64,000 nt of DNA, from positions 1 to 64,000 of the forward strand of contig CAZEZP010000068.1 in assembly GCA_964516435.1 (NCBI GenBank), read 5' to 3'. Shown in pieces: positions 16,266 through 23,995 of this stretch (positions are counted from its first letter, which is position 1; the number at the start of each line of letters is the position of its first letter). The position numbers and the translations under genes were made by a program. The DNA is from HGW-17 sp964516435. GTDB taxonomy: Bacteria > Myxococcota_A > Polyangia > HGW-17. The notes below the pieces were generated by a model. That model saw only the letters and a list, made by a program, of their open reading frames with translations, ran no database searches and was not told the DNA's origin.

Positions 16266-18038
16266 TTACTGCAACTGGGCAGGGACGTAGAAGACGCCGA
16301 GCAGATCCTCGGTGGAGGAAATGGGGCCGCTCGTGCGCATGGACCACACGCGGAACTGGTAGTACATGCCCTGCTCGAGGGCCGGTCCTTCATACGGAAC
16401 CTGCGCGTTGCCGCCCGTCACCTTGGGAATGTCGGCGCGCTCCCAGACGAGTTCGCCGAATGCATTGTAGACCACGAGACGATAGGAATCCTCCGAGGAA
16501 TCATCCACCCAGCGGAACTCCAGATTGGCCGGGTCCACGGCCTCTGGCTCCGTCGCACCGGGATACAGGATTTCCAGCGCTTCCGTGATCTTGAAGGAGG
16601 CAGGCAGTTCAACAGTCGTGGACACGGAACCATCCACCTCGATGTGCACGATCTGGGTGCCGCCGATGCTGGGATCGGGATCCCGCACCAGCCCATCGTT
16701 TTCAAAGGCCGCCAGCACCACATAGCGCCCCGATGGAACACCGGCGATGGAGAATTCGCCCGTGATGGAAGGGGCTCCCGGAGGTGCCGGAGCCCGCAGG
16801 CCGGGCGGAACCTCGCCTTTTACGAAGGTTTCCGAGAACGTGGATTCCGGCACCAGTACCACGGTCGTCATCGAACCGCCCGGCGCATTGACGATCTGCA
16901 CCGAGCCCGACACCGTGGCCAGGGGAACATCGCTCTGCGTGACTTCCACCCCGGTGACATCGGCCGCCGCCACGTTCACATCCACGGCGTTCAACTGAAG
17001 GTTCGCCTTGTAGCCATGCAGGGAGTAATTTCCCACGGGCACGTTGAAGAGCACGAATTCACCCGTGGCATCCGCGAAGCCAAAGGGAGCCTCGCCGGCA
17101 TTTGCCGCATTTTCCAGGACCAGGAGCACCCCACGCGGTCCCACGGCGCCCGAAGTCACCACGACGCGGCCCGAAACCGAAAAGCGCGTTTCGCCGGGTT
17201 CCAGCGGAATGAGGGTGATGTCGGTGAGCGCGCTGCTCAGCCGCCATCCGTCCGCGGAGAGGACCGCCTGGGTGGCGTCCACGGGCAGCGAGGGACGGAT
17301 GCCGGCCGGGAACTGCTGGTAGTCGGCGGCCGAGGCCCGCAGCGTGAAGACGCCCTCCGCCAGCGTGCCATCCGGATTGCGGGTGACGGGCACCCGCAGG
17401 CTGTAGGCGCCCTGCGCATCCGTGATCGCCACGGTGGTGGCCACGGCCCCCGTCGCATCGGCCGCCAGCACGCGCGCGGCCTCGATGGGCTCGCCATTGG
17501 AGGAATCCGTCACGCTGCCATCGAAGAACACCGGCAGATAGCAGCCGCTGAGGGCATCCGTGCGCAGTTCGCACACCCGGCCCCCAGGACAGGTATCCGG
17601 ATTTTCGCGGTCGCAGGCATCCACGCACACGGCCGTGCCGTTTTCCCACGGGACGCATACGGCATCCGGACTGGCGCAGTCGTCGGCCTGCGGATCGCAC
17701 ACCTGCAGGCACATGCCCGTCTCGCCGTACGGAGCGCACGCCCAGCCATCGCCGCAGGCGCCGGCATCCGCAGGATCGCACGTGGGCGCGCAGGCGAACG
17801 TGCCGCGCGCTGGAAGGCACGCCAGATCGTCCTTGCAGGCATCGGCCAGCGCCGGATCGCACACGTCGAGGCAGCCGAACTTCCCGTTCCCGATGCCCGC
17901 GCAGACCTGGTTCTCCCCGCAGGCGCCGGCATCCGCAGGATCGCACGTCTGAAACTTCTTCTTGGATTTCTCATCGCATGCACTTAAAAGCAAAAAGGAT
18001 AATAAAACAACAAAAATAAAAAAATATCGCCCTTTCAT
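16266..18038 (-). CDS. Cys-rich lipoprotein with carboxypeptidase-regulatory-like domains
   Basis: 590 residues. The start at 18038 has an AAGGAG site 8 bp upstream and gives a lipoprotein signal (LLLSAC, Cys21). Residues 31-170 carry four Cys modules of the CDPADAGACG...C...C type. The rest is a string of beta-sandwich domains of the carboxypeptidase-regulatory/CNA-B kind (GSVTDSSNGEPIEAARV, FSVSGRVVVTSG, GEFSIAGVPSGRYVVLA) and a fibronectin-like C-terminus (LEFRWVDDSSEDSYRLVVYN). Probably a surface lipoprotein for binding or structure. No catalytic residues are visible. It is transcribed alone, divergent from the serine acetyltransferase gene. Confidence 0.8.
   Translation of the reverse strand: MKGRYFFIFVVLLSFLLLSACDEKSKKKFQTCDPADAGACGENQVCAGIGNGKFGCLDVCDPALADACKDDLACLPARGTFACAPTCDPADAGACGDGWACAPYGETGMCLQVCDPQADDCASPDAVCVPWENGTAVCVDACDRENPDTCPGGRVCELRTDALSGCYLPVFFDGSVTDSSNGEPIEAARVLAADATGAVATTVAITDAQGAYSLRVPVTRNPDGTLAEGVFTLRASAADYQQFPAGIRPSLPVDATQAVLSADGWRLSSALTDITLIPLEPGETRFSVSGRVVVTSGAVGPRGVLLVLENAANAGEAPFGFADATGEFVLFNVPVGNYSLHGYKANLQLNAVDVNVAAADVTGVEVTQSDVPLATVSGSVQIVNAPGGSMTTVVLVPESTFSETFVKGEVPPGLRAPAPPGAPSITGEFSIAGVPSGRYVVLAAFENDGLVRDPDPSIGGTQIVHIEVDGSVSTTVELPASFKITEALEILYPGATEPEAVDPANLEFRWVDDSSEDSYRLVVYNAFGELVWERADIPKVTGGNAQVPYEGPALEQGMYYQFRVWSMRTSGPISSTEDLLGVFYVPAQLQ
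17752..17948. repeat. Exact 32-bp direct repeat inside the Cys-rich lipoprotein gene
   Basis: Positions 17752-17783 and 17917-17948 are identical over 32 bp, 165 bp apart. On the minus strand each copy encodes the module start TCDPADAGACG. The 55-residue spacing equals two Cys modules, so this is a recent in-frame duplication of a module pair rather than a mobile element. Confidence 0.85.
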
Positions 18039-18258
18039 GCTATCTCTCCTTGCGATGACGAAAAAAATATATTGACTTTTTGTCATCGTCGTTTTCAGGG
18101 TAACAAAACCCGTCGAATTTGCAATGCGTTTTTTTTTGGTGTTTTTTGAAAAAATACAATGTTCGACCTGCAATTCGGAATTCATTTTCCCGCAGCTTGA
18201 CAATGCGTTTCGGGATGGGGCAGCATGCCTGCGCCTTGCGTTGGCAAATGGCAAAGAC

Positions 18259-19200
18259 ATGACCGAAAAACCTCCTTTTCCCGTCGACGCCGAAATCTCT
18301 CCACTGGAATCCGTCGTGGAGCGCCTGTGCGTACTGGCCCCGGATTCCCCCATGTTCCACCGGCACCGCCACGACGTGCCCATGCCCTCCGTTGAAAAAC
18401 TGCAGGAAATCATCGATGGACTCAAGGCCGTCCTGTTTCCGGGCTTCTTCGGCCATGCCGAGGTCACGCCCCACAACCTGCGCTTCCACGTGGGGGCCGA
18501 ACTGGATCGCGTGCTGGGACTTTTGCAGGAGCAGGTGAAGCGTGGCTTCTGTTTCTTCTGCTCCATCGATGAGATGTCGTGCACCGAATGCGAGCGCAAC
18601 GCACGCGATCTTTCCTGGGAATTCGTCCGGCGGCTGCCCAGGATCCAGTCCCTGCTCGCGTCCGACGTGCAGGCGGCGTTCACCGGGGATCCGGCGGCGC
18701 GGCATCCCGGCGAAGCCGTATTCTGCTATCCCAGCATCATGGCCATGACGCACTACCGCGTCGCACACGAACTGCACGAACTGGGCGTGCCGCTGATTCC
18801 GCGCATGATCACGGAGTTCGCCCATGCGCACACGGGCATCGACATCCATCCGGGCGCGCGGATCGGGCGCTCCTTCTTCATGGACCACGGCACGGGCATC
18901 GTGATCGGCGAAACGTCCGTGATTGGCGAAAACGTCCGCCTGTACCAGGGCGTCACACTGGGCGCGAAGAGTTTTCCCCTGGACGAGCACGGGCATCCCG
19001 TCAAGGGCATCCCGCGCCACCCCATCGTGGAGGACGACGTCATCATCTATGCCGGCGCTACCCTTTTAGGACGCATCACCATCGGGCGCGGCTCCGTCAT
19101 CGGAGGAAACGTGTGGCTCACGCAGAGCGTGCCTGCGGGCACGATGGTCACGCAGGGACGCCCCGTGACCCAGGGCTTCCTGGATGGCGAAGGCATCTGA
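18259..19200 (+). CDS. cysE: Serine O-acetyltransferase (EpsC/CysE family)
   Basis: 313 residues from the ATG at 18259 (MTEKPPFPVD); an in-frame ATG at 18124 would add 45 residues but the intervening codons are AT-rich and non-conserved in look. An N-terminal helical domain (about 1-160) precedes the serine-acetyltransferase signature (MTHYRVAHELHELGVPLIPR, FAHAHTGIDIHPGARIGRSF) and the left-handed beta-helix of hexapeptide repeats (GTGIVIGETSVIGENVRLYQ, GATLLGRITIGRGSVIGGN). It makes O-acetylserine from serine and acetyl-CoA, the first step of cysteine synthesis. The length matches the longer EpsC type. A terminator follows at 19305-19345. No cysK is nearby. Confidence 0.92.
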   Translation: MTEKPPFPVDAEISPLESVVERLCVLAPDSPMFHRHRHDVPMPSVEKLQEIIDGLKAVLFPGFFGHAEVTPHNLRFHVGAELDRVLGLLQEQVKRGFCFFCSIDEMSCTECERNARDLSWEFVRRLPRIQSLLASDVQAAFTGDPAARHPGEAVFCYPSIMAMTHYRVAHELHELGVPLIPRMITEFAHAHTGIDIHPGARIGRSFFMDHGTGIVIGETSVIGENVRLYQGVTLGAKSFPLDEHGHPVKGIPRHPIVEDDVIIYAGATLLGRITIGRGSVIGGNVWLTQSVPAGTMVTQGRPVTQGFLDGEGI

Positions 19201-19304
19201 TCGAATCCGGCACTCCTTCCACGCATCCGGCATTCTTCCATCAATTTTTGCAGGCTCTGGATACCCGCCCTGACAAAAATGTCAGGGTTGGTCGCGCCAG
19301 ACAG

Positions 19305-19345
19305 GAAGACCCGAGCGGCCGTGCGGCCGGGTCTTCTGCTTTTTT
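19305..19345 (+). terminator. Rho-independent terminator after serine acetyltransferase
   Basis: A perfect 9-bp stem GAAGACCCG (19305-19313) / CGGGTCTTC (19328-19336) with a GC-rich loop, followed by a T-run at 19340-19345. It lies about 105 bp after the cysE stop. Confidence 0.85.
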
Positions 19346-19616
19346 GCATGCATGGCAAGGGAAAAATGGGGAAAAGGAAGGAATGGCATCGAACTTGCGT
19401 CAAGAAAGGGTGGCGGCCTGATTCTTAACTTAGCTTAGCCCTTCCTTCCTACGACCTAGCCTAGCATCTCTTTTTTTCGTGTCATCCGGTTGGTGCAATT
19501 TTTTTCGAAAAAAATTTCGAAGACGTGGGGAGGGAGTGTGGTAGCCCCTGGACCTTCCCTTGATTTTCAAGGTTTTTTTCACATTTTCGTTCTCTTGGCG
19601 CAATGTGAGATATGTC

Positions 19617-19648
19617 AAAAATGTCCGGGTTCGTCGCCGCCGAATCCC
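19617..19648 (-). terminator. Second terminator-like hairpin downstream of groES
   Basis: On the minus strand GGGATTCG (19648-19641) pairs with CGAACCC (19633-19627) with a one-base bulge, then GGAC and A followed by five T (19621-19617). It stands in tandem with the hairpin at 19659-19693 and shares the GACATTTTT tail. Confidence 0.5.
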
Positions 19649-19658
19649 ACCCCGTGAC

Positions 19659-19693
19659 AAAAATGTCCGATCTCGTCATCGACGGGATCGGAC
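19659..19693 (-). terminator. Strong rho-independent terminator of groES
   Basis: GTCCGATC (19665-19672) pairs with GATCGGAC (19686-19693). The stem continues through a G-T pair and CGTC/GACG to a 3-base ATC loop, 13 pairs in all. On the minus strand it is followed by A and five T (19663-19659). It lies about 50 bp after the groES stop. Confidence 0.85.
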
Positions 19694-19740
19694 ACATGAA
19701 AAGGCAGGAAAAAGCAGAATGGAAGAAAGAGGGCGCAGGA

Positions 19741-20013
19741 TTATTCTTCGAGCTTGCCCAGCAGATCGTCCTTGTTGAGGACCATGATCTTCTTGCCCTC
19801 GATCGTGAATTCGCTGCCGGCGTACTTGTTGAAGATGACGCGATCCCCGACGGAGACCAGTTTGTTGATGACTTCGCCGCAGCCCACGGCAATCACGCGC
19901 CCGAAAATCGGCTTTTCCTTGGCGCTCTCGGGGACGTAGATGCCGCCCACCACGGATTCCTTGGGTTCTTCCATTTCCACGACGATACGCTCTTCAAACG
20001 GACGGATTTTCAT
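19741..20013 (-). CDS. groES: Co-chaperonin GroES
   Basis: 90 residues, a typical GroES. The conserved N-terminus (MKIRPFEERIVV), the mobile-loop region (EEPKESVVGGIYVPESAKEKP), GRVIAVGCGE, VGDRVIFNKYAGSE and the end VLNKDDLLGKLEE are all present. It caps the GroEL chaperonin ring. The start has the ribosome-binding site GGAGGT. No groEL follows; two terminator-like hairpins lie directly downstream and another separates it from murJ upstream, so this copy appears monocistronic. I found no CIRCE element (TTAGCACTC-N9-GAGTGCTAA) in the 151 bp upstream. Confidence 0.95.
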   Translation of the reverse strand: MKIRPFEERIVVEMEEPKESVVGGIYVPESAKEKPIFGRVIAVGCGEVINKLVSVGDRVIFNKYAGSEFTIEGKKIMVLNKDDLLGKLEE

Positions 20014-20071
20014 GCTGAACCTCCATTTCTCACGATACGGGTTGCCGGCGCCGAAGCCGGTGTAAAGCCTG

Positions 20072-20096
20072 AAAAGCCCCGCTTGCAGCCCGGGGC
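20072..20096 (-). terminator. Terminator between murJ and groES
   Basis: Minus-strand stem GCCCCG/CGGGGC (20096-20091 with 20081-20076) with a 9-base loop, followed by four T (20075-20072). It separates murJ from groES, both on the minus strand. Confidence 0.6.
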
Positions 20097-20164
20097 GCGG
20101 CGCAGGGTAATCACCAAAACGGGTTCGTCAAGCCCCCGTATGCGGTTTTTTCGGCCCGATGGAT

Positions 20165-21733
20165 TCATCCGCGGCGGCCAAACACGCGCCGCACGAGTTG
20201 GCGGGGATGGGAGAGCCCCAGCAAAAGACCGGCGCCCATGTAGACGCATCCCCCGATGAGCCCGGCAACGCCCAGCACGCCCCAGTTGTGCAGCGAGCCG
20301 CCGCGCTCCCACTGTCCGGCCAGGGCCACGGCCCAGGCGGCGGCGCCCATGACCGCCGATGCCGCCACCATGCGAGCGACGGCCGGCAGGGCGGCACGCA
20401 CGCCGATGCTGCCGAAGCGCCGGCGAAACATCCACATGAGCACGAAGGCGTTGATCCAGGAACACAGGGAAATGGCCAGGGAAAGTCCGGTCACCCCCCA
20501 CAGCCAGGACAACAGCGGTCCCAGCGCCATGTAGGACAGCAGGGAAGCCGTGGCCGCCAGTACGGGCACCCGGCTTTCGGAGTTGGCATAGAAGGCCGGC
20601 ACCAGGTTGCGCACCAGCCCCGCCGACGGAATGCCCAGCGTGAAGGCCGCCAGCGTGTTGGCCGTGAGCCGGGTCATCTCCGGACCGAACTGGCCCTTTT
20701 GAAAAATGACGGCCACCACAGGCCGCGCCAGCAGGAATAACGCCACGGCGCTGGGAATAATGACGAAGAACGTCATTTCCAGCGAACTGCGCAGCGTACT
20801 CTTCATTTTTTCCAGTTCACCATCCGTGACCTGGGCACTGAGCGTCGGCATGGCGGCCGTAGCGATGGCCACGGCGAAGATGCCCATGGGAAACTCGACG
20901 AGCCGCTGCGAATAATACATGCTCGACAAAGCGCCGGTTTCCAGAAAACTGGCGAACAGGCGTGAGAGCATCACGTTGAACTGGTACACCGCCAGCCCGA
21001 AGACGGCCGGCAGCATCAGCCTTCCCATCCGGACGACGCCGGGATGCCGGAAATTCGGGCGAAACGCCAGGCGTACCCCCCGCGCGCGCATGGGCGGCAA
21101 CTGGATGGCGAACTGCAGCATGCCGCCGAACACCGCCGCCCACGCGAATACATGGATGGGCGGCAACCCCACGAGGGCGCCCAGGGTTGGAGCCGTCAGT
21201 CCCGCCGCCACGCAGACGAGGCTCCACACGACGGGGGAGACGGCCGGGCTCACGAAATGCCCCAGCGTGTTGAGGACTCCCATGGAAAGCGCCATGAGGG
21301 AAATGAAAAAAATGTAGGGAAACAGGATGCGGGTCAACTCTACGGTGAGCGCGAACTTGGATGCATCGCCCGAAAAGCCGCCGGCAAAGGCCATGACCAG
21401 CGCCGGGGCCGCCAGGATGCCCAGGGCCGTGACGCCCGCCACCACGATGGCCGTGACCGAGAAGGCCGCCTGCACGAACTCGGACGCTTCGGCATCGCCC
21501 CGGCGCCGGTATTCTGTGTAGACGGGAATGAACGAAATGGACAGGGAACCTTCGGCCAGGAGGTAGCGCAGCACGTTGGGAATGGTGAACGCCACGGTGA
21601 AGATATCCGTCTGAGCCTTGGGAAACGCATACGCCATCACCATGTCGCGCAGCAGGCCGCCGATGCGGGAGAGAAGCGTGAAAAAGCCGACGATGCCGGC
21701 GGCACGGCCGATGGAATGCGGTTTTCCGGACAT
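20165..21733 (-). CDS. murJ: Lipid II flippase MurJ
   Basis: 522 residues with about 14 hydrophobic helices. The MurJ/MviN family is recognised from the N-terminal GIVGFFTLLSRIGGLLRDMVMAY, LLAEGSLSISFIPVYTEY and NVLRYLLAEG, then ALSSMYYSQRLVEFPMGIF and VPAFYANSESRVPV. It flips lipid-linked peptidoglycan precursor across the inner membrane. The start MSGKPHSIGRAAG at 21733 is chosen because the flippase core begins at once; an upstream in-frame Met at 21772 is possible. The gene is divergent from rsfS across 146 bp. Confidence 0.93.
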   Translation of the reverse strand: MSGKPHSIGRAAGIVGFFTLLSRIGGLLRDMVMAYAFPKAQTDIFTVAFTIPNVLRYLLAEGSLSISFIPVYTEYRRRGDAEASEFVQAAFSVTAIVVAGVTALGILAAPALVMAFAGGFSGDASKFALTVELTRILFPYIFFISLMALSMGVLNTLGHFVSPAVSPVVWSLVCVAAGLTAPTLGALVGLPPIHVFAWAAVFGGMLQFAIQLPPMRARGVRLAFRPNFRHPGVVRMGRLMLPAVFGLAVYQFNVMLSRLFASFLETGALSSMYYSQRLVEFPMGIFAVAIATAAMPTLSAQVTDGELEKMKSTLRSSLEMTFFVIIPSAVALFLLARPVVAVIFQKGQFGPEMTRLTANTLAAFTLGIPSAGLVRNLVPAFYANSESRVPVLAATASLLSYMALGPLLSWLWGVTGLSLAISLCSWINAFVLMWMFRRRFGSIGVRAALPAVARMVAASAVMGAAAWAVALAGQWERGGSLHNWGVLGVAGLIGGCVYMGAGLLLGLSHPRQLVRRVFGRRG

Positions 21734-21879
21734 GAAAACCCCCGGTGGGCCGGCGGTTCCGGCCGCCGCCATTATGTGGAAACGGCAGGAAAAAGCCAAA
21801 AAGTCGTTCCGGGTTGCCTTCGCCGGAGTTTCGCACTATTTTCCCGCCTTGCGCGCGGCAGGCGCTGAAGGAGTGAGGA

Positions 21880-22209
21880 ATGGATTCGCTGGAGTTGATG
21901 CGCATCGCCAGGGCCGCCATCGAGGACAAGAAGGGCGAGGATCTCGCCGTGTTCAAGGTGGCGTCCAAACTGGGCTATACCGATTACATCCTGCTGGCCA
22001 CGGGAAACAATCCCCGCCACGTGGAAGCCATCATCGACGAGGTGCAGGGGCGCCTGGTGGAGAAACGCCAGGAAATCCTGGGCGTGGAGGGACGGGAGGC
22101 CGGCGAGTGGGTGCTGCTGGACGCCGGCGACATCGTGGTGCATGTCATGCAGCCGGCGGCCCGGCTGTATTACCAACTGGATCAGGCGTGGTCCGACTGC
22201 AGGATCTAG
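21880..22209 (+). CDS. rsfS: Ribosomal silencing factor RsfS
   Basis: 109 residues, the normal RsfS/YbeB size. Family features are AAIEDKKGEDLAVFKV, YTDYILLATGNNPRHVEAI, EGREAGEWVLLDAGDIVVHV and RLYYQLDQAWSD. It binds ribosomal protein uL14 and blocks subunit joining when nutrients are short. The ribosome-binding site AAGGAG lies 7 bp before the ATG. It is followed after 7 bp by rlmH, the usual genomic partner. Confidence 0.94.
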   Translation: MDSLELMRIARAAIEDKKGEDLAVFKVASKLGYTDYILLATGNNPRHVEAIIDEVQGRLVEKRQEILGVEGREAGEWVLLDAGDIVVHVMQPAARLYYQLDQAWSDCRI

Positions 22210-22216
22210 CCCTCCC

Positions 22217-22639
22217 ATGAAATGGTACCTGTACAGCGTCGGGCACGCGCGGGGAGACGATCTCGAAGGACAGGTGCAGGATTACGCCCGGCGCATCGCG
22301 CGCAGAATGCCGCTCGAGGTGCGCGTGTTTTCCGACGAGGACGCCATGGACCGCGCCATTGGGAACCGGATGCGCATCGTGCTCACCGAGCACGGAGTCC
22401 AGCCGGATTCTTCCGAAGCGCTGGCCCGGCGCATCGGGCGCCTCATGACGCATGAGAACCGGGACGTGGTGTTCGTGGTGGGCGGAGCGCATGGCCATTC
22501 CGAATCCTTCCTGCAAAAGGCGCATGAACGCTGGTCGCTCTCGAATCTCACCTTCCCCCATCGGCTGGCTCGCCTGATGCTGGTGGAGCAACTGTACCGC
22601 GCCCTGACGATCCTGCACAACGAGCCGTACCACCACTGA
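22217..22639 (+). CDS. rlmH: 23S rRNA (pseudouridine1915-N3)-methyltransferase RlmH
   Basis: 140 residues, slightly shorter than E. coli RlmH (155). This SPOUT methyltransferase shows VFVVGGAHG (SAM-binding knot, usually IGGxxG), the conserved LSNLTFPHRLARLMLVEQLY and the C-terminal NEPYHH. It methylates pseudouridine 1915 in helix 69 of 23S rRNA. It is probably co-transcribed with rsfS. The gene converges on the yhbY-like gene with a 96-bp gap. Confidence 0.92.
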   Translation: MKWYLYSVGHARGDDLEGQVQDYARRIARRMPLEVRVFSDEDAMDRAIGNRMRIVLTEHGVQPDSSEALARRIGRLMTHENRDVVFVVGGAHGHSESFLQKAHERWSLSNLTFPHRLARLMLVEQLYRALTILHNEPYHH

Positions 22640-22711
22640 TCGTTGGCGGGAACGGATGCTTTCCACCGCATCCTCGCCGAATCCGCGACCGGATTCCCGG
22701 GACGCGGCTTT

Positions 22712-22737
22712 AAAAAAAACAATCGCAAAAAACGATT
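22712..22737 (-). terminator. Possible terminator at the end of the yhbY operon
   Basis: On the minus strand AATCG/CGATT (22737-22733 with 22725-22721) form a 5-bp stem, followed by G and eight T (22719-22712). The stem is short and overlaps the yhbY stop codon, but the T-run is strong and the place is right for the end of the purL-purQ-yhbY operon. Confidence 0.45.
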
Positions 22738-23155
22738 ATTCGGCGCGGGGACGGTACAGAATCAGCGTGTGCCCGCGCAGGCCCAGCAGCACGGCGTGCG
22801 CACGCCGGGCGATTTCCTCCGCCAGGGCGTGCTTGTCCTCGGGCTCGTGCATGCGCACCTTGATCAATCCATGGCGGCACAGCGCCTCGTGGATGGCTTC
22901 GATGACACCGTCGGTGACGCCATTGACGCCCACGATCACCAGAGGCTCCAGATGATGGGCCTCGCCCCGCAGGCGGGTGCGCTCGGCGCCGGTGAGCGCC
23001 GGCAGGGGAATGGCGCGCACCTCCTCCAGCGTCGGGCATGCGTTCTTTTTACGGCGCTCCTCCCTTCGCCGGGCCTCGATCAGAGGGGATGGGCGGGTCT
23101 GCCGCAGGGGATGGCGCCGAGGGCGCGGGGATGGCGTGCGATTCTTGTCGGTCAT
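22736..23155 (-). CDS. yhbY: YhbY-family RNA-binding protein (CRM domain)
   Basis: 139 residues. The first 40 are Arg/Pro/Lys-rich and probably disordered. The rest is a CRS1-YhbY (CRM) domain: LTGAERTRLRGEAHHLEPLV, VGVNGVTDGVIEAIHEAL and HELIKVR-like HGLIKVRMHEPEDKHALAEE. E. coli YhbY associates with pre-50S ribosomal subunits; an RNA-binding role in ribosome assembly is expected. It starts 6 bp after the purQ stop, so it is the last gene of the purine operon. The basic N-terminal extension is absent from E. coli YhbY. Confidence 0.85.
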   Translation of the reverse strand: MTDKNRTPSPRPRRHPLRQTRPSPLIEARRREERRKKNACPTLEEVRAIPLPALTGAERTRLRGEAHHLEPLVIVGVNGVTDGVIEAIHEALCRHGLIKVRMHEPEDKHALAEEIARRAHAVLLGLRGHTLILYRPRAE

Positions 23156-23161
23156 GGCGTC

Positions 23162-23992
23162 TTATCCGTGATTTTCCCGGAGCCACTCCACCGCGTTGCG
23201 GAAAAGCGCGATGCCGGCGCCCTCCTCGCTGCCGGGCGGCGGTGAATCCAGAAAATCCCGCGTCCAGCGCGGGTGGTTGGTGTAATGCGAAAAAGCCTCC
23301 GGATGCGGCATCAGTCCGAATATCCGGCCCGTCGGATCACACAGGGCGGCGATTCCCCGGGGCGAACCATTGGGATTGAGCGGATAGGTTTCAGTAGGCC
23401 GGCCATCCGTGGGGTCAGTGTAGGATAATGGCGCCAGATGCCGGGCCAGAATGTCCTGCAGAACGGATTCGTCCCGGACCGCCAGGCGCCCCTCCCCATG
23501 GCGGACAGGCAGTTCCAGCACGTCCAGGCCGCGCGTAAAGACGCAGGGGCTCTGCGGATCGGCGGCCAGCGTGACCCAGCGGTCCTCGAAGCGGCCGGAC
23601 AGGTTGTGGGTCAGCGTGACGCGGGGCGTCCAGTCGGGCTCGGGCAGAAGCCCCATCTTCACCAGCAACTGGAATCCGTTGCAGATACCGATGATGACGC
23701 CGCCGCGGGCGAGCAGGCCGTCGATCTGCTCGCGTATGGGCTTCTTTCCGCCATCGGGACGGCCATGCATGAAGCGGAAGGCGCCCGCCCGTGCCGAGCC
23801 GAGATGGTCGCCATCCAGGAACCCGCCGGGAAGACAGAGAAAATCGTAGGCATCGATGGAATCGTGCCCGGCCATGAGCTCCCACACCGTCAGCACGGTG
23901 ACGTCCCGGATGCCGGCAAGGCGGACCGCATGGGCGGTTTCGACTTCACAGTTGGTGCCGTTTCCGCAAAGAACCAGGGCGCGCAGGGTCAT
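23162..23992 (-). CDS. purQ: Phosphoribosylformylglycinamidine synthase glutaminase subunit PurQ
   Basis: 276 residues. Class I glutamine amidotransferase with the nucleophile Cys104 in GICNGFQ, an N-terminal LVLCGNGTNCEVETAHA and the C-terminal His-Pro-Glu in GLMPHPEAFSHYTNHPRW. It supplies ammonia from glutamine to PurL for conversion of FGAR to FGAM. It is longer than Bacillus PurQ (about 227) and resembles the glutaminase of larger PurL systems. It follows purL with a 3-bp gap. Confidence 0.93.
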   Translation of the reverse strand: MTLRALVLCGNGTNCEVETAHAVRLAGIRDVTVLTVWELMAGHDSIDAYDFLCLPGGFLDGDHLGSARAGAFRFMHGRPDGGKKPIREQIDGLLARGGVIIGICNGFQLLVKMGLLPEPDWTPRVTLTHNLSGRFEDRWVTLAADPQSPCVFTRGLDVLELPVRHGEGRLAVRDESVLQDILARHLAPLSYTDPTDGRPTETYPLNPNGSPRGIAALCDPTGRIFGLMPHPEAFSHYTNHPRWTRDFLDSPPPGSEEGAGIALFRNAVEWLRENHG

Positions 23993-23995
23993 GTG

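Larger units (their letters stand above)
19201..19740. other. Convergent intergenic region with terminators and repeated GACAAAAATGTC motif
   Basis: 540 bp between the serine acetyltransferase (+) and groES (-) stops. It holds a plus-strand terminator, two minus-strand terminator-like hairpins, and a perfect 20-bp palindrome at 19497-19516 (seven T, CG, seven A, flanked by AA/TT). There are also three copies of a TGACAAAAATGTC-like motif: 19271-19283 (within the perfect inverted repeat CTGACA-AAAA-TGTCAG), 19613-19625 (ATGTCAAAAATGTC) and 19655-19667. No convincing gene. Confidence 0.6.

Noticed and set aside
19612..19700. Insertion-sequence end suggested by repeated TGACAAAAATGTCCG
   Set aside because: The copies coincide with terminator tails of groES, and there is no transposase or paired inverted end within reach.
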